Positions 1-7,646 of a stretch of 64,000 nt of DNA are shown here, piece after piece. The notes under the pieces were generated by a model. The model had not been told where the DNA came from, did not search any database, and was given only the letters and a program-made list of their open reading frames with translations. Both the position numbers and the translations under genes were made by a program. Each line of letters starts with the position of its first letter. The stretch's first letter is position 1. This stretch comes from Ohtaekwangia sp. (GTDB lineage Bacteria; Bacteroidota; Bacteroidia; Cytophagales; Cyclobacteriaceae). The stretch is from contig JAJNPV010000042.1 in NCBI GenBank assembly GCA_021155195.1, forward strand, positions 372,001 to 436,000, given 5' to 3'.

Positions 1-732
1 TTCAATCTTACTCGGTTGCAATTAGCAAAGATTGCGCAACGTGCCGAACATGAGTTTGCAGGAGTACGATGTGGCATTATGGATCAATACGCCAGTTTGT
101 TTGGTCAATCTAATTCTGCACTGCTGTTGGATTGCCGAAGTCTTCAGCATGAATACTTACCAATTAATTTTCAGGATGTAGAAATTTTGTTAATTGATAC
201 CAAAGTAAAACATGAACTTGCTTCGTCTGCCTACAATCAGCGCAGGGCTGCTTGTGAAGAAGGGGTTTCAAAAATTCAACACAACAAACCCTCAGTTCAA
301 TCCTTGCGGGATGCTGATCTTAAAGATCTGGAATTAGTTCGACCGTTAGTTTCACCCGATGTTTTTATTAAATGTCAATTTATAATTCAGGAAATTGCCC
401 GCACGCAACAGGCTGCTCAACTTTTAAAAGCAAATGACCTGATTGGCTTCGGTAAAAAAATGTTTGCAACACATTGGGGGTTAAGTAAGAAGTATGAAGT
501 AAGTTGTCCCGAATCAGACTTTCTGGTAGCACTTGCTGAAAGTTTTGGATCAGATGTTTTGGGCGCCAGACAAATGGGAGGCGGTTTTGGTGGCTGCACC
601 ATCAATTTAGTGAAGAAGACAGCCATCCAAAAATATACTGCTAAAGTCAGCAAGGAATATGTTGCTTCTTTCAAAAAAGAACCTGACTTTTATTCGGTTA
701 TGCTCATGCAGGGTGTTCATGCAGAATTGTAA
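1..732 (+). CDS. galK: Galactokinase, C-terminal part (cut by window start)
   Basis: This is the end of galactokinase, which phosphorylates galactose to galactose-1-phosphate with ATP in the cytoplasm (Leloir pathway). The reading frame is open from base 1, so the N-terminus with the sugar-binding signature lies outside the window; 243 residues are visible. Two GHMP-kinase hallmarks are seen. One is CGIMDQYASLFG near the visible N-terminus, which is the ATP-binding/catalytic region with the catalytic Asp in MDQ. The other is the C-terminal glycine-rich motif GGGFGGCTINLV. A TTG at 16 is only an internal codon. The next gene, 27 bases downstream on the same strand, is a sugar symporter, so the two probably form a galactose uptake and activation operon. 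The family call is secure. Confidence 0.93.
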   Translation, partial: FNLTRLQLAKIAQRAEHEFAGVRCGIMDQYASLFGQSNSALLLDCRSLQHEYLPINFQDVEILLIDTKVKHELASSAYNQRRAACEEGVSKIQHNKPSVQSLRDADLKDLELVRPLVSPDVFIKCQFIIQEIARTQQAAQLLKANDLIGFGKKMFATHWGLSKKYEVSCPESDFLVALAESFGSDVLGARQMGGGFGGCTINLVKKTAIQKYTAKVSKEYVASFKKEPDFYSVMLMQGVHAEL

Positions 733-759
733 CGACCTAACTAAACTTTCAGAACTACC

Positions 760-2442
760 ATGAATTTATCCGCACTTGATATTGTTGTCTTTGCATCCTA
801 CTGTGCTTTGATCCTGGGCATTGGCCTTTGGGTTTCGCGCGATAAGGAGGGGCATGAAAAAAATGCTGAGGATTATTTTCTCGCCAGTAAGTCGCTGCCC
901 TGGTGGGCGATTGGGGCTTCATTAATCGCTGCTAACATTTCAGCAGAACAATTTATTGGTATGTCGGGCTCTGGTTTTGCGATTGGGCTTGCGATTGCCA
1001 GCTATGAGTGGATGGCCGCCATCACCTTGTTAGTGGTGGGTAAATTCTTCTTACCGATTTTTATTAATAAAGGCATTTACACCATTCCGGGTTTTGTTGA
1101 AAAGCGGTTCAGCAAAAATCTCAAAACTATTTTGGCGGTGTTTTGGATCGCTTTATTTGTGTTCGTTAATCTTACTACCGTACTCTATCTTGGTGCGCGT
1201 GCTATGGATACCGTTATTGGTACAGGTGATGGGAGTCTGATGATGTACAGTGTCATTGGCCTGGGTCTTTTTGCCGCAGCTTATTCACTCTGGGGTGGAC
1301 TTTCAGCGGTGGCGTGGACAGATGTGGTGCAAGTAGTTCTCCTTGTCTTTGGTGGCTTAGTTACAACCTATATTGCCTTGGGCCACGTATCACCAACGGG
1401 GGGTGTTATTGATGGAATGGTTCATGTGTTCAATACGGTACCGGAAAAGTTCTCGATGATTCTTTCGAAAGGAGAAATTATTACTCCTGATGGCAAAGAC
1501 GCCTGGTGGGATTTGCCCGGGTTATCTGTGTTGATTGGCGGTATGTGGATCGCGAATATTTATTACTGGGGTTTTAATCAATACATTATTCAGCGTACAC
1601 TGGCGGCTAAAAGTTTACCCGAAGCACAAAAGGGAATTGTGTTTGCTGCATTTTTGAAATTGATTATTCCTTTGATTGTGGTAATTCCAGGTATCATTGC
1701 TTTTGTAATGAATTCCGATGCTGGAAAATTAACAACTGAATCCTTGGATCCAAGTTTTATTAATGCGCAAGGATCGGTGATCAATGACAACGCTCTACCT
1801 TGGTTAATCAGAAGTTTTGTGCCAGCGGGTGTAAAAGGATTGGTGATGGCAGCTTTAGCAGCCGCTATTGTTTCATCATTAGCTTCCATGCTAAACTCTA
1901 CATCTACCATCTTTACAATGGATATTTATCAGCCCTATATCAATAAGACAGCTACCGACAAGCAAACAGTTTCTGTTGGAAGAATTAGCGGAGCGGTTGC
2001 GTTGGTTGTGGCAATGCTTATTGCACCAGCTTTAGGTAGTCTGCCCCAAGCATTCATTTTTATTCAAAAATGGACTGGAGTAGTTAGTCCAGGAATTTTA
2101 GCTGTCTTCCTTACTGGTTTGTTTTGGAAACGAGCCACAAATAATGCTGCTATTTGGGGAGTAATACTTTCTATCCCGATTGCCTTATATTTCAAAGTAG
2201 CATCTGAGGGATGGTCTGAAGCTGCTGTGTTTGTTAATATTCCTTTTATGAATCAAATGATGATTACGGCATTAGCCTCAATCGGCATTATACTTTTCAT
2301 TAGCTATTTAGAAGGCAAAGGGAAAATTGATGAGAAGGGAATTAATTTAACTTCGCAATTATTCAAAACCACCCCGGCTTTTAATATCGGAGCAATCACA
2401 ATACTTATAATTTGCACCTTGCTCTACGCAATTTTCTGGTAG
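760..2442 (+). CDS. Sodium/sugar symporter, SSS family (SglT-like)
   Basis: A 560-residue inner-membrane protein of the solute:sodium symporter family, which couples sugar uptake to sodium entry. The protein is hydrophobic throughout, with about 13-14 membrane segments, and has the family's usual length. The early segment carries the typical SGLT pattern ISAEQFIGMSGSGFAIGLA, followed by IPGFVEKRF. A late segment reads WTGVVSPGILAVFLTGLFWKR. It follows galK by 27 bases, so galactose is the most likely substrate, though glucose or another hexose cannot be excluded. A strong hairpin terminator ends the unit just after the stop codon. Confidence 0.9.
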   Translation: MNLSALDIVVFASYCALILGIGLWVSRDKEGHEKNAEDYFLASKSLPWWAIGASLIAANISAEQFIGMSGSGFAIGLAIASYEWMAAITLLVVGKFFLPIFINKGIYTIPGFVEKRFSKNLKTILAVFWIALFVFVNLTTVLYLGARAMDTVIGTGDGSLMMYSVIGLGLFAAAYSLWGGLSAVAWTDVVQVVLLVFGGLVTTYIALGHVSPTGGVIDGMVHVFNTVPEKFSMILSKGEIITPDGKDAWWDLPGLSVLIGGMWIANIYYWGFNQYIIQRTLAAKSLPEAQKGIVFAAFLKLIIPLIVVIPGIIAFVMNSDAGKLTTESLDPSFINAQGSVINDNALPWLIRSFVPAGVKGLVMAALAAAIVSSLASMLNSTSTIFTMDIYQPYINKTATDKQTVSVGRISGAVALVVAMLIAPALGSLPQAFIFIQKWTGVVSPGILAVFLTGLFWKRATNNAAIWGVILSIPIALYFKVASEGWSEAAVFVNIPFMNQMMITALASIGIILFISYLEGKGKIDEKGINLTSQLFKTTPAFNIGAITILIICTLLYAIFW

Positions 2443-2465
2443 AGTCACTTTTCGCAAATAAAATT

Positions 2466-2496
2466 AAAGCTCCGACTTGTCGGGGCTTTTTTTATT
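2466..2496 (+). terminator. Rho-independent terminator after the symporter
   Basis: The arms AAAGCTCCGA and TCGGGGCTTT pair with one G-T wobble around a CTTG tetraloop. A T-run follows (about 2487-2498, interrupted by one A). It lies 23 bases after the symporter stop and ends the galactose unit. Confidence 0.85.
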
Positions 2497-2499
2497 TTT
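2492..2499 (+). promoter_or_regulatory. Possible -7 element (TATTTTTG) of the WYL regulator gene
   Basis: The octamer matches the Bacteroidota -7 consensus TAnnTTTG and sits inside the T-run of the upstream terminator. No clear -33 TTG was found. If used, transcription would start at or within a few bases of the ATG at 2504, giving a leaderless message. Tentative, because the site is low-complexity. Confidence 0.3.
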
Positions 2500-2503
2500 G
2501 AGT

Positions 2504-3463
2504 ATGAACCGCATCGATCGCCTTACGGCTATTCTCATTCACCTTCAAACAAAACGTGTTGTTAAGGCCGATGAAATTGCTGAACGCTTTGGCATGAGCT
2601 TACGAACCGTTTACCGGGATGTGAAAGCACTTATGGAAGCAGGGGTGCCTATCGGTTCCGAAGCGGGCAAAGGATATTTTATTGTCGATGGGTTTCATCT
2701 TCCGCCTGTTATGTTCACACAGGATGAAGCAAACTCCATGATGCTGGCTGGAAAGTTAGTGGAGAAGATAGCGGACAAATCGGTGCGGGCTGCATTTGAT
2801 TCCGCACTGTATAAAATCAAGTCCGTGCTGACAGATTCTGATAAAGACAACCTCGAGACATTAGACTCAACTATTGAAATTCATTTTCGGGGGCGAAGTG
2901 CAAACAATGACGAATCATTTCCGGATCACTTCATGACCGAAATTCAACGGGCAGTAGCCAAAAAGCAGGTGTTGAAAATAGATTATTGCAATGCCAATAA
3001 TGAGAGATCGCAGCGATTGGTGGAACCGGCAGGAATTTTTTTCTATAGCCTGGCGTGGCATTTAATTGGTTGGTGCCGATTGAGAAATGGTTATCGGGAT
3101 TTTCGTTCCGATCGGATAAAAGCGTTGACTAATACAGGCGAAGTCTTTAAAAGCAGGAGTGATGTTTCCTTAAAAGAATATTTTCAAGCGATGTTCATGT
3201 CGAACAGAAACCTGGTGCAAGCCATTGTTGTATTTGATAAAAAAGCATTGGTTAACCGGCCTCTTCGCTCGGCTGTAACGCAAACGGATTTAGGAGATCG
3301 GGTGAGGGCTGAATTTATGATGGATAGTTTGGATTACATAGCCCGCTGGCTACTCATGTTTGGTAATGAGGTGGAGGTAGAAGAACCTGAAGAGCTTCGG
3401 GACCGGGTTTCTCAATTAGCGGAGGAACTATTTCATCACCATGGTAAGGTTCAATCATCCTAG
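2504..3463 (+). CDS. YafY-type transcriptional regulator (HTH + WYL domain)
   Basis: A 319-residue cytoplasmic DNA-binding regulator. The N-terminal DeoR-like winged helix (about residues 3-60) contains ADEIAERFGMSLRTVYRDVK as its recognition region. A WYL ligand-sensing domain spans roughly residues 145-220 (LVEPAGIFFYSLAWHLIGWC and FRSDRI), with a WCX-like C-terminus. ATG 2504 is chosen: the longer TTG start at 2477 lies in the loop of the upstream terminator and would translate its T-run. The protein probably controls the GyrI-like/reductase genes that follow, because two identical palindromes lie between it and them. The inducing ligand is unknown. Confidence 0.85.
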   Translation: MNRIDRLTAILIHLQTKRVVKADEIAERFGMSLRTVYRDVKALMEAGVPIGSEAGKGYFIVDGFHLPPVMFTQDEANSMMLAGKLVEKIADKSVRAAFDSALYKIKSVLTDSDKDNLETLDSTIEIHFRGRSANNDESFPDHFMTEIQRAVAKKQVLKIDYCNANNERSQRLVEPAGIFFYSLAWHLIGWCRLRNGYRDFRSDRIKALTNTGEVFKSRSDVSLKEYFQAMFMSNRNLVQAIVVFDKKALVNRPLRSAVTQTDLGDRVRAEFMMDSLDYIARWLLMFGNEVEVEEPEELRDRVSQLAEELFHHHGKVQSS

Positions 3464-3493
3464 CTTAATTCACGACAAAATCGTTCTTCGCTC

Positions 3494-3501
3494 TAACTTT
3501 G
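3494..3501 (+). promoter_or_regulatory. Possible -7 element TAACTTTG for the GyrI-like cassette
   Basis: An exact match to TAnnTTTG, 17 bases upstream of the first palindrome. No convincing -33 element is visible. In this position the palindromes would lie just downstream of the transcription start, which suits a repressor road-block. Confidence 0.45.
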
Positions 3502-3518
3502 TAAATTTTCACTCCTCC

Positions 3519-3534
3519 TGACATAGGGCTGTCA
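3519..3534. promoter_or_regulatory. Operator palindrome copy 1 (TGACA-N6-TGTCA)
   Basis: The 16-mer TGACATAGGGCTGTCA has 5-bp arms around six bases. An identical 16-mer begins 52 bp downstream. It sits between the WYL regulator and the GyrI-like gene, and is inferred to be the binding site of the WYL regulator. Confidence 0.65.
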
Positions 3535-3570
3535 CACGCTTACAAAATATTTGAATATTCTTTTTTCTGG

Positions 3571-3586
3571 TGACATAGGGCTGTCA
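3571..3586. promoter_or_regulatory. Operator palindrome copy 2 (TGACA-N6-TGTCA)
   Basis: Identical to the 16-mer at 3519, including the six-base spacer. The 52-bp offset is almost exactly five helical turns, so both sites face the same side of the DNA. It ends 35 bases before the chosen ATG at 3622. Confidence 0.65.
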
Positions 3587-3621
3587 TAACACAGATGTTT
3601 CTTAGAGTAAAATTTAAGACT

Positions 3622-4095
3622 ATGACACCAACAAAAAACACCCCGCATCTAAAACACGTAAAGCCGATTAACTTTTTATTCTTTCGGATAGAAACTACGG
3701 TAAAGGAATTAAACCAGTTGTTTTGGGTTGCGCCTGAATTATTCAAAGAAGCCATTACAAACAACCTCACCATCACCGGGCCTGTTCACTGGCACTATTT
3801 CAATTTTTTGGGCGATCTCGAAAAACCCTTCACACTCGAAATCTCACTTCCTGTGGCAGAGGTGATGAATGATTATGATGGCAAGTTTCATTTTAAGCGT
3901 ACAAGCGAGTTTAAATGTGTTTCACTGGTGCATGATGGAAACTGGTTGGACTTGCCCAACAGTTATGAAACGCTCATGAAGTTTGTGCAAACGGAGAAGT
4001 TACAACCTGCAGCTGTAAACAGAGAACTCTACCTAAATGTGGATTTCAATTTCCCTGAAGCAAACACAACAGAAGTTCAAATGGGAATCATCTGA
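3622..4095 (+). CDS. GyrI-like effector-binding domain protein
   Basis: A 157-residue cytoplasmic protein made of a single GyrI-like / AraC effector-binding fold. Conserved stretches are GPVHWHYFNFLGD, FTLEISLPV, FKCVSLVHDGNW and a C-terminal REL..NVDFNFPEANTTEVQMGI. It has no DNA-binding domain, so it is a stand-alone small-molecule binder or hydrolase rather than a regulator; some GyrI-like proteins inactivate electrophilic toxins. ATG 3622 is preferred to the earlier TTG at 3595, because the latter starts only 8 bases after an operator palindrome. Probably repressed by the upstream WYL protein. Confidence 0.75.
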   Translation: MTPTKNTPHLKHVKPINFLFFRIETTVKELNQLFWVAPELFKEAITNNLTITGPVHWHYFNFLGDLEKPFTLEISLPVAEVMNDYDGKFHFKRTSEFKCVSLVHDGNWLDLPNSYETLMKFVQTEKLQPAAVNRELYLNVDFNFPEANTTEVQMGII

Positions 4096-4108
4096 AAAAT
4101 AATCAGTA

Positions 4109-4177
4109 ATGAAACGAATTATGCTGTTGATAGGGGTTGTAACGGCTATAGTCATAGTATGGATTACATCAATTTGA
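4109..4177 (+). CDS. Possible 22-residue membrane micropeptide
   Basis: A short frame from ATG 4109 to TGA 4175-4177 encodes MKRIMLLIGVVTAIVIVWIT plus two residues. It has two basic residues and then a single hydrophobic helix. It fits between two genes of the same cassette with 13 and 6 base gaps. It may be translated as a single-pass peptide, or may be chance. No family is recognised. Confidence 0.35.
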   Translation: MKRIMLLIGVVTAIVIVWITSI

Positions 4178-4183
4178 AACACT

Positions 4184-4393
4184 ATGGAAGTACTTGTTTT
4201 TAAAACTTCGGTTGGCCCGGAACATGTTTCAAGGCTTACCCCTTTGTTGGACCTTTTGGCAGGAGAAGGGAAATGGAATTTTGCGTTGGATGATTGCGAT
4301 CGCATCCTGCGTGTGATGTCAGGTAGCATTCTACCCCATCAACCTATTGAGCTATTGGTGAAACAAGGATTTAATTGTATTGAATTGGAATGA
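4184..4393 (+). CDS. Small conserved-looking protein (HMA-like ferredoxin fold?)
   Basis: A 69-residue cytoplasmic protein with alternating strand/helix character: EVLVFKTSV, a helix ending PLLDLLAGEG, then KWNFALDDCDRILRV. The pattern resembles small alpha/beta proteins of the heavy-metal-associated fold that are common in Bacteroidota, but the metal-binding CxxC is absent. It overlaps the next gene in an ATGA junction at 4390-4393, so the two are translationally coupled. Function unknown. It is retained as real because of codon use, spacing and the coupling. Confidence 0.65.
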   Translation: MEVLVFKTSVGPEHVSRLTPLLDLLAGEGKWNFALDDCDRILRVMSGSILPHQPIELLVKQGFNCIELE

Positions 4394-4911
4394 CTATGAG
4401 AAAAATTGTGTTAGGATTGGCGGTTAGCCTCGATGGATTTATTGAAGGCCCGCAGGGTGAATACGATTGGTGCTTTACGGATCAGGATTATGGACTTTCA
4501 GATTTCTTTAAAAGTATTGATACCATTTTCATGGGGCGAAAATCTTATGAATTGGCACAACAGACGGCTGATAGCAATCCCTGGAAAGGAATGAAGACAT
4601 ATGTCTTTTCTAATACGCTGAAGCCAATAGATGATAAGGATGTTGAATTAATTTCTGGCAACATTTCAAAAAGAGTGAATGAGTTGCGCGCTCAACCGGG
4701 CAAAAACATTTGGTTATTTGGCGGAGCTGAACTGCTTACAAGTTTTGTAAACAACAATTGGGTAGATGAATATTGGCTTTCGGTGCACCCCATTGTTTTG
4801 GGTGCGGGTAAACCTTTGTTTCAAAATATTACAGCGCGAAAAAAACTTGTATTAATAGAATCAAAAATTTATGAAACGGGTTTGGTTTCGTTGAGATACC
4901 GACCTGATTGA
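4390..4911 (+). CDS. Dihydrofolate reductase-like (RibD C-terminal domain) protein
   Basis: A 173-residue cytoplasmic protein of the RibD-C/DHFR superfamily, which are NADPH-dependent reductases. Seen are the N-terminal LGLAVSLDGFIEGPQGE, the nucleotide-binding region IFMGRKSYEL, and the late motif LFGGAELLTSFVNN followed by HPIVLGAGKPLF. It is too short for a riboflavin deaminase-reductase and is not canonical folate DHFR; the substrate is unknown. ATG 4390 overlaps the preceding stop; ATG 4396 is an alternative. Last gene of the WYL cassette, convergent with the next gene. Confidence 0.8.
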   Translation: MTMRKIVLGLAVSLDGFIEGPQGEYDWCFTDQDYGLSDFFKSIDTIFMGRKSYELAQQTADSNPWKGMKTYVFSNTLKPIDDKDVELISGNISKRVNELRAQPGKNIWLFGGAELLTSFVNNNWVDEYWLSVHPIVLGAGKPLFQNITARKKLVLIESKIYETGLVSLRYRPD

Positions 4912-4929
4912 GTTTGATCTGTAATTTTT

Positions 4930-5703
4930 TCAATATCGAAATGAAAATGTTAATCTATAATCCATCATTTGTGCATAACTACTATACACATAACCTACAT
5001 GATGTTTATGGATTACTTGTGTTTGCGTATTGATGAAAGATGCTTCAACAGTGCCAGTGCGATTAGGAGGGGCACTGCCATGGTGTGTGGAAGGAACATC
5101 TGTGTTCATATAACTTACCAATCCGCCTTGCGTGTAGCTCGCGCTTACGTTAACAAAAAAATGATTTTCTCCCAGTCTTTTGAATAGAGGGGCAAGATCA
5201 TACCTCAACCCACCGCCAAAAGAATAGACCACAGTACCATCTTTTTGAAGGATGTCTTTTTCTATGGGCTTGCAACTATCAAAATCATCCGGATCATAAA
5301 TATTCAAGTTTGTCCTAAACCAGGAATATCCGGCCTTTCCCTCTACGAATGGAAGAACCTTCTTATCGGTAAGGAGATAATAGCGACCAACCACCATTAA
5401 GTTTGTAAATGAATTGGTCACATTTACATCCATATCGGCAGTGGTTCCATCGCTGAACGTGTATTGTTGACGCGACTGATCGAAACCGTAAATTGAATAG
5501 TTGAAATCCGCCCCGAGTGAAAACTTCTTGCTGGGCGATACTAAATGGAAATCTAAGATTACTCCATTCCCCTGCTTAATATTTTGTTTCATTTTGCCCG
5601 ATGGCGAGGCGAAAGCATAGCCAACTGAGAATTCACGACCCCACTGACCAAACGCGGTGTTTATTGCAATTAGACACACCAGCACCAACCAAGACTTTTT
5701 CAT
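4930..5703 (-). CDS. Outer-membrane beta-barrel protein
   Basis: A 257-residue exported protein. A signal peptide (MKKSWLVLVCLIAINTAFGQ) is followed by alternating hydrophobic beta-strands such as FSLGADFNYSIYGF and NLMVVGRYYLL. The protein ends in the aromatic strand YRLTFSFRY, typical of proteins inserted by the BAM complex. The pattern fits the OmpW/OprF-like porin-family barrels annotated widely in Bacteroidota. No specific substrate can be named. It is transcribed alone, convergent with the reductase gene. Confidence 0.7.
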   Translation of the reverse strand: MKKSWLVLVCLIAINTAFGQWGREFSVGYAFASPSGKMKQNIKQGNGVILDFHLVSPSKKFSLGADFNYSIYGFDQSRQQYTFSDGTTADMDVNVTNSFTNLMVVGRYYLLTDKKVLPFVEGKAGYSWFRTNLNIYDPDDFDSCKPIEKDILQKDGTVVYSFGGGLRYDLAPLFKRLGENHFFVNVSASYTQGGLVSYMNTDVPSTHHGSAPPNRTGTVEASFINTQTQVIHKHHVGYVYSSYAQMMDYRLTFSFRY

Positions 5704-5802
5704 AGGATATGATTTTCATAATGAAGATACAAAAACGAAGGTTTGTACTGGCGAAATGGAAAATCTATTTTTTGATTTAGCCAATTGTGTACATTCGCGC
5801 CC

Positions 5803-6396
5803 ATGCGCATGGAAGAAACGGTAGCTGCCGTAAATCTGGTTTATGAAGGGCTGGATAAGCAAATTGCTACTTTTCAAGGGGCTACATCCCTCCAATGTAA
5901 AATAGGCTGCGGAAAGTGTTGTTTTAAACCGGATATCGAGGCAACGGTTTTGGAGTTTATTCCCTTTGCCCTCCACCTCTATAAGCAAAACATGGGCAAT
6001 CAGTGGCTCGATAAACTTGATTCTATAGAATCAACCATGTGCCTATTATTAAATCCTGTGCGCGAAGGTTCAGGGCTTTGTACTGAATACCCATATAGGG
6101 GTTTGATTTGCCGATTGTTTGGTTACTCGGCACGCACAACCAAGTATGCGAAAAGGGAGCTTGTGACTTGCTCGGTGATTAAAACAGAACAAACGGGGGC
6201 ATACGCTAAAACGATAGTGAAAATTGAGGCGGGATTAGATGTTCCTGTTATGAATCAATATTACATGCAATTGCAGTCTATCGACTATAACTTAACGGCC
6301 AAGTTTTATCCCATAAACCAAGCTATTAAACTGGCAATAGAAACGGTTATGCAGTATTATACCTACGAAAATCCTACCGAGCCAGCTCATGTATAA
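5803..6396 (+). CDS. YkgJ-family cysteine-cluster protein
   Basis: A 197-residue cytoplasmic protein. It carries the metal-binding CKIGCGKCCFKP cluster (CxxxCxxCC) near residue 35. Further conserved cysteines lie in GLCTEYPYRGLICRLFGY, the typical second half of the UPF0153/YkgJ family, which is thought to bind zinc or an iron-sulfur cluster. Function is not established. ATG 5803 is used, with ATG 5809 as an alternative; the upstream TTG at 5785 is unlikely. The 3' end overlaps the convergent small membrane gene by 23 bases. Confidence 0.8.
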   Translation: MRMEETVAAVNLVYEGLDKQIATFQGATSLQCKIGCGKCCFKPDIEATVLEFIPFALHLYKQNMGNQWLDKLDSIESTMCLLLNPVREGSGLCTEYPYRGLICRLFGYSARTTKYAKRELVTCSVIKTEQTGAYAKTIVKIEAGLDVPVMNQYYMQLQSIDYNLTAKFYPINQAIKLAIETVMQYYTYENPTEPAHV

Positions 6397-6655
6397 CGTC
6401 ATTGCCAATTTTATTGATTAGCACAGAAGCGGAGGGAAGTGTAACCGTTGGCTTTCCATGCTCCCTATTTTCATTTTTTGGTACGTTTGAATCTAACCAA
6501 ATCGTGGTGAGGGCAATAATGGCTGCCACCACAATTCCGGCAATCAGTACAAGGTCTTTATCGGAGAGTTTTATTCGCACGATGCCTCTCTTACCAAAAT
6601 GAGTGCCATGCCCAAAATGTATAGAATTCAGGCTTTTTGCAGGATGCTCTTCCAT
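6374..6655 (-). CDS. Small single-pass membrane protein, unknown
   Basis: A 93-residue protein. A hydrophilic His/Lys-containing N-terminus of about 33 residues is followed by one clear membrane helix (LVLIAGIVVAAIIALTTIWL) and a charged, probably periplasmic tail. The helix follows KLSDKD, a plausible cytoplasmic juxtamembrane segment. It is preferred to the opposite-strand frame at 6402-6602, whose composition is erratic. It is transcribed divergently from the thioredoxin gene. No family is recognised. Confidence 0.55.
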   Translation of the reverse strand: MEEHPAKSLNSIHFGHGTHFGKRGIVRIKLSDKDLVLIAGIVVAAIIALTTIWLDSNVPKNENREHGKPTVTLPSASVLINKIGNDVIHELAR

Positions 6656-6762
6656 ATTATGTTCAATATTGTACAGATTGATGCTTTCATTCCGAACAGG
6701 TTGGTTGGTTACAGTGGCCTCTTGTTTGCTTATTAATAGTCGGTTTGAACTTCTTTTCTTCC

Positions 6763-6770
6763 TAACTTTG
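6763..6770 (+). promoter_or_regulatory. -7 element TAACTTTG of the thioredoxin gene
   Basis: An exact TAnnTTTG match ending 30 bases before the ATG at 6801, which implies a leader of roughly 25 bases. A TTTG lies at 6744-6747, but the 15-base spacing is shorter than usual. Confidence 0.5.
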
Positions 6771-6800
6771 TTACTAGGTCGTCAATCGAATTACAGAAAA

Positions 6801-7388
6801 ATGAAAAAATATTTCTTTTTGATTATAGTGGGAGGACTTTTATCTGCGGTGACTTACGCGCAAGAAGCAAGCGTAAAAGATACTGAAGTAAAATGGATGA
6901 CGTTTGAGGAAGCGGTTAAGCGATCAGAAACTGAAAAACGTAAAATCTTTATTGATGTGTATACCGACTGGTGTGGCTGGTGCAAGGTGATGGATAAAAA
7001 CACCTTTACAGATCCTAAGATTGCCAAATTACTCAACGAAAAATTCTATCCTGTAAAATTTGATGCTGAGCAGACTGCCGATGTTACGTTTCGAGGTACT
7101 ACCTTTAAGTTTGTTCCTTACGGGAATAAGGGCTCGCATCAACTGGCAATGGCGTTGTTAAATAATCAGATGAGTTATCCAAACTTTGTTTTTTTGGACG
7201 AGGAATTTCGCATTGTTCCGATTATTGAAGGCTACACCTCGTTACCGGGTTATCGAAAGCCAGAAGAGTTCCATATTTTTGTAAACTTTGTGAGTGGTGA
7301 TTTTTACAAAACAGTTGCTTTTCAGGATTATCAAAAGCAATACAAGTCTCCATATACAACTCCTGTAGGTGGCACATCCGGAAACTAA
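6801..7388 (+). CDS. Periplasmic thioredoxin-family protein
   Basis: A 195-residue exported thiol-disulfide protein. A Sec signal peptide (MKKYFFLIIVGGLLSAVTYAQ) is followed by a DUF255/thioredoxin_7-like fold. Its active site is YTDWCGWCKVMDK (CGWC), and the cis-Pro loop region is NQMSYPNFVFLD. It probably reduces or isomerises disulfides in envelope proteins. ATG 6801 is preferred because the longer frame from 6603 would precede the signal peptide with about 66 unrelated residues and span a promoter element. Single gene ending at a strong terminator. Confidence 0.85.
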   Translation: MKKYFFLIIVGGLLSAVTYAQEASVKDTEVKWMTFEEAVKRSETEKRKIFIDVYTDWCGWCKVMDKNTFTDPKIAKLLNEKFYPVKFDAEQTADVTFRGTTFKFVPYGNKGSHQLAMALLNNQMSYPNFVFLDEEFRIVPIIEGYTSLPGYRKPEEFHIFVNFVSGDFYKTVAFQDYQKQYKSPYTTPVGGTSGN

Positions 7389-7399
7389 CCGGCAAAAAG

Positions 7400-7434
7400 A
7401 AAGCCTCCCGTTTTAAACAAGAGGCTTTTATATT
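7400..7434 (+). terminator. Terminator after the thioredoxin gene
   Basis: The arms AAAGCCTC and GAGGCTTT pair perfectly around a 13-base loop and are followed by TTATATTTT. The hairpin is symmetrical enough to serve the convergent small gene as well. Confidence 0.75.
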
Positions 7435-7450
7435 TTACGGCTAAGAAAGT

Positions 7451-7588
7451 TTAATCTTCCTTGCTTTGATTTTTGGTCGTCTTTTTGAAATCTAAGTACC
7501 CTATGGCTGCTACAAAGCCAACAATTACGGCTACAATTATTACAAATAAATTTGCTCCGTCTCCTACATTTTGCTCAAACATAAACAT
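7451..7588 (-). CDS. 45-residue single-pass membrane protein
   Basis: A small reverse-strand gene whose product reads MFMFEQNVGDGANLFVII..., continuing as AVIVGFVAAIGYLDFKK and ending in a charged tail. It has one membrane helix, then a Lys/Thr/Asp-rich cytoplasmic end. The start is ATG at 7588 or, two codons later, ATG at 7582. The topology and clean boundaries (stop just inside a bidirectional terminator) argue for a real gene. It lies downstream of the HD-domain gene on the same strand. No family is recognised. Confidence 0.6.
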   Translation of the reverse strand: MFMFEQNVGDGANLFVIIVAVIVGFVAAIGYLDFKKTTKNQSKED

Positions 7589-7646
7589 TCAGATTTTATA
7601 TTGGTTCAAAGGTAATGGTTTCCGCCAATTCAGCCTAACCGTGCTT

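Noticed and set aside
2477..2503. Nine-codon N-terminal extension of the WYL regulator from TTG 2477
   Set aside because: It would translate part of a terminator hairpin and its T-run; the ATG at 2504 matches the family start.
5771..5797. Possible promoter TTTG-N15-TACATTCG before the YkgJ gene
   Set aside because: The spacing is too short and the -7 element has a mismatch; it would also give a message with almost no leader.
6402..6602. Forward frame opposite the small membrane gene
   Set aside because: Its sequence looks like the antisense of the membrane helix, and the reverse-strand frame has the sensible topology.
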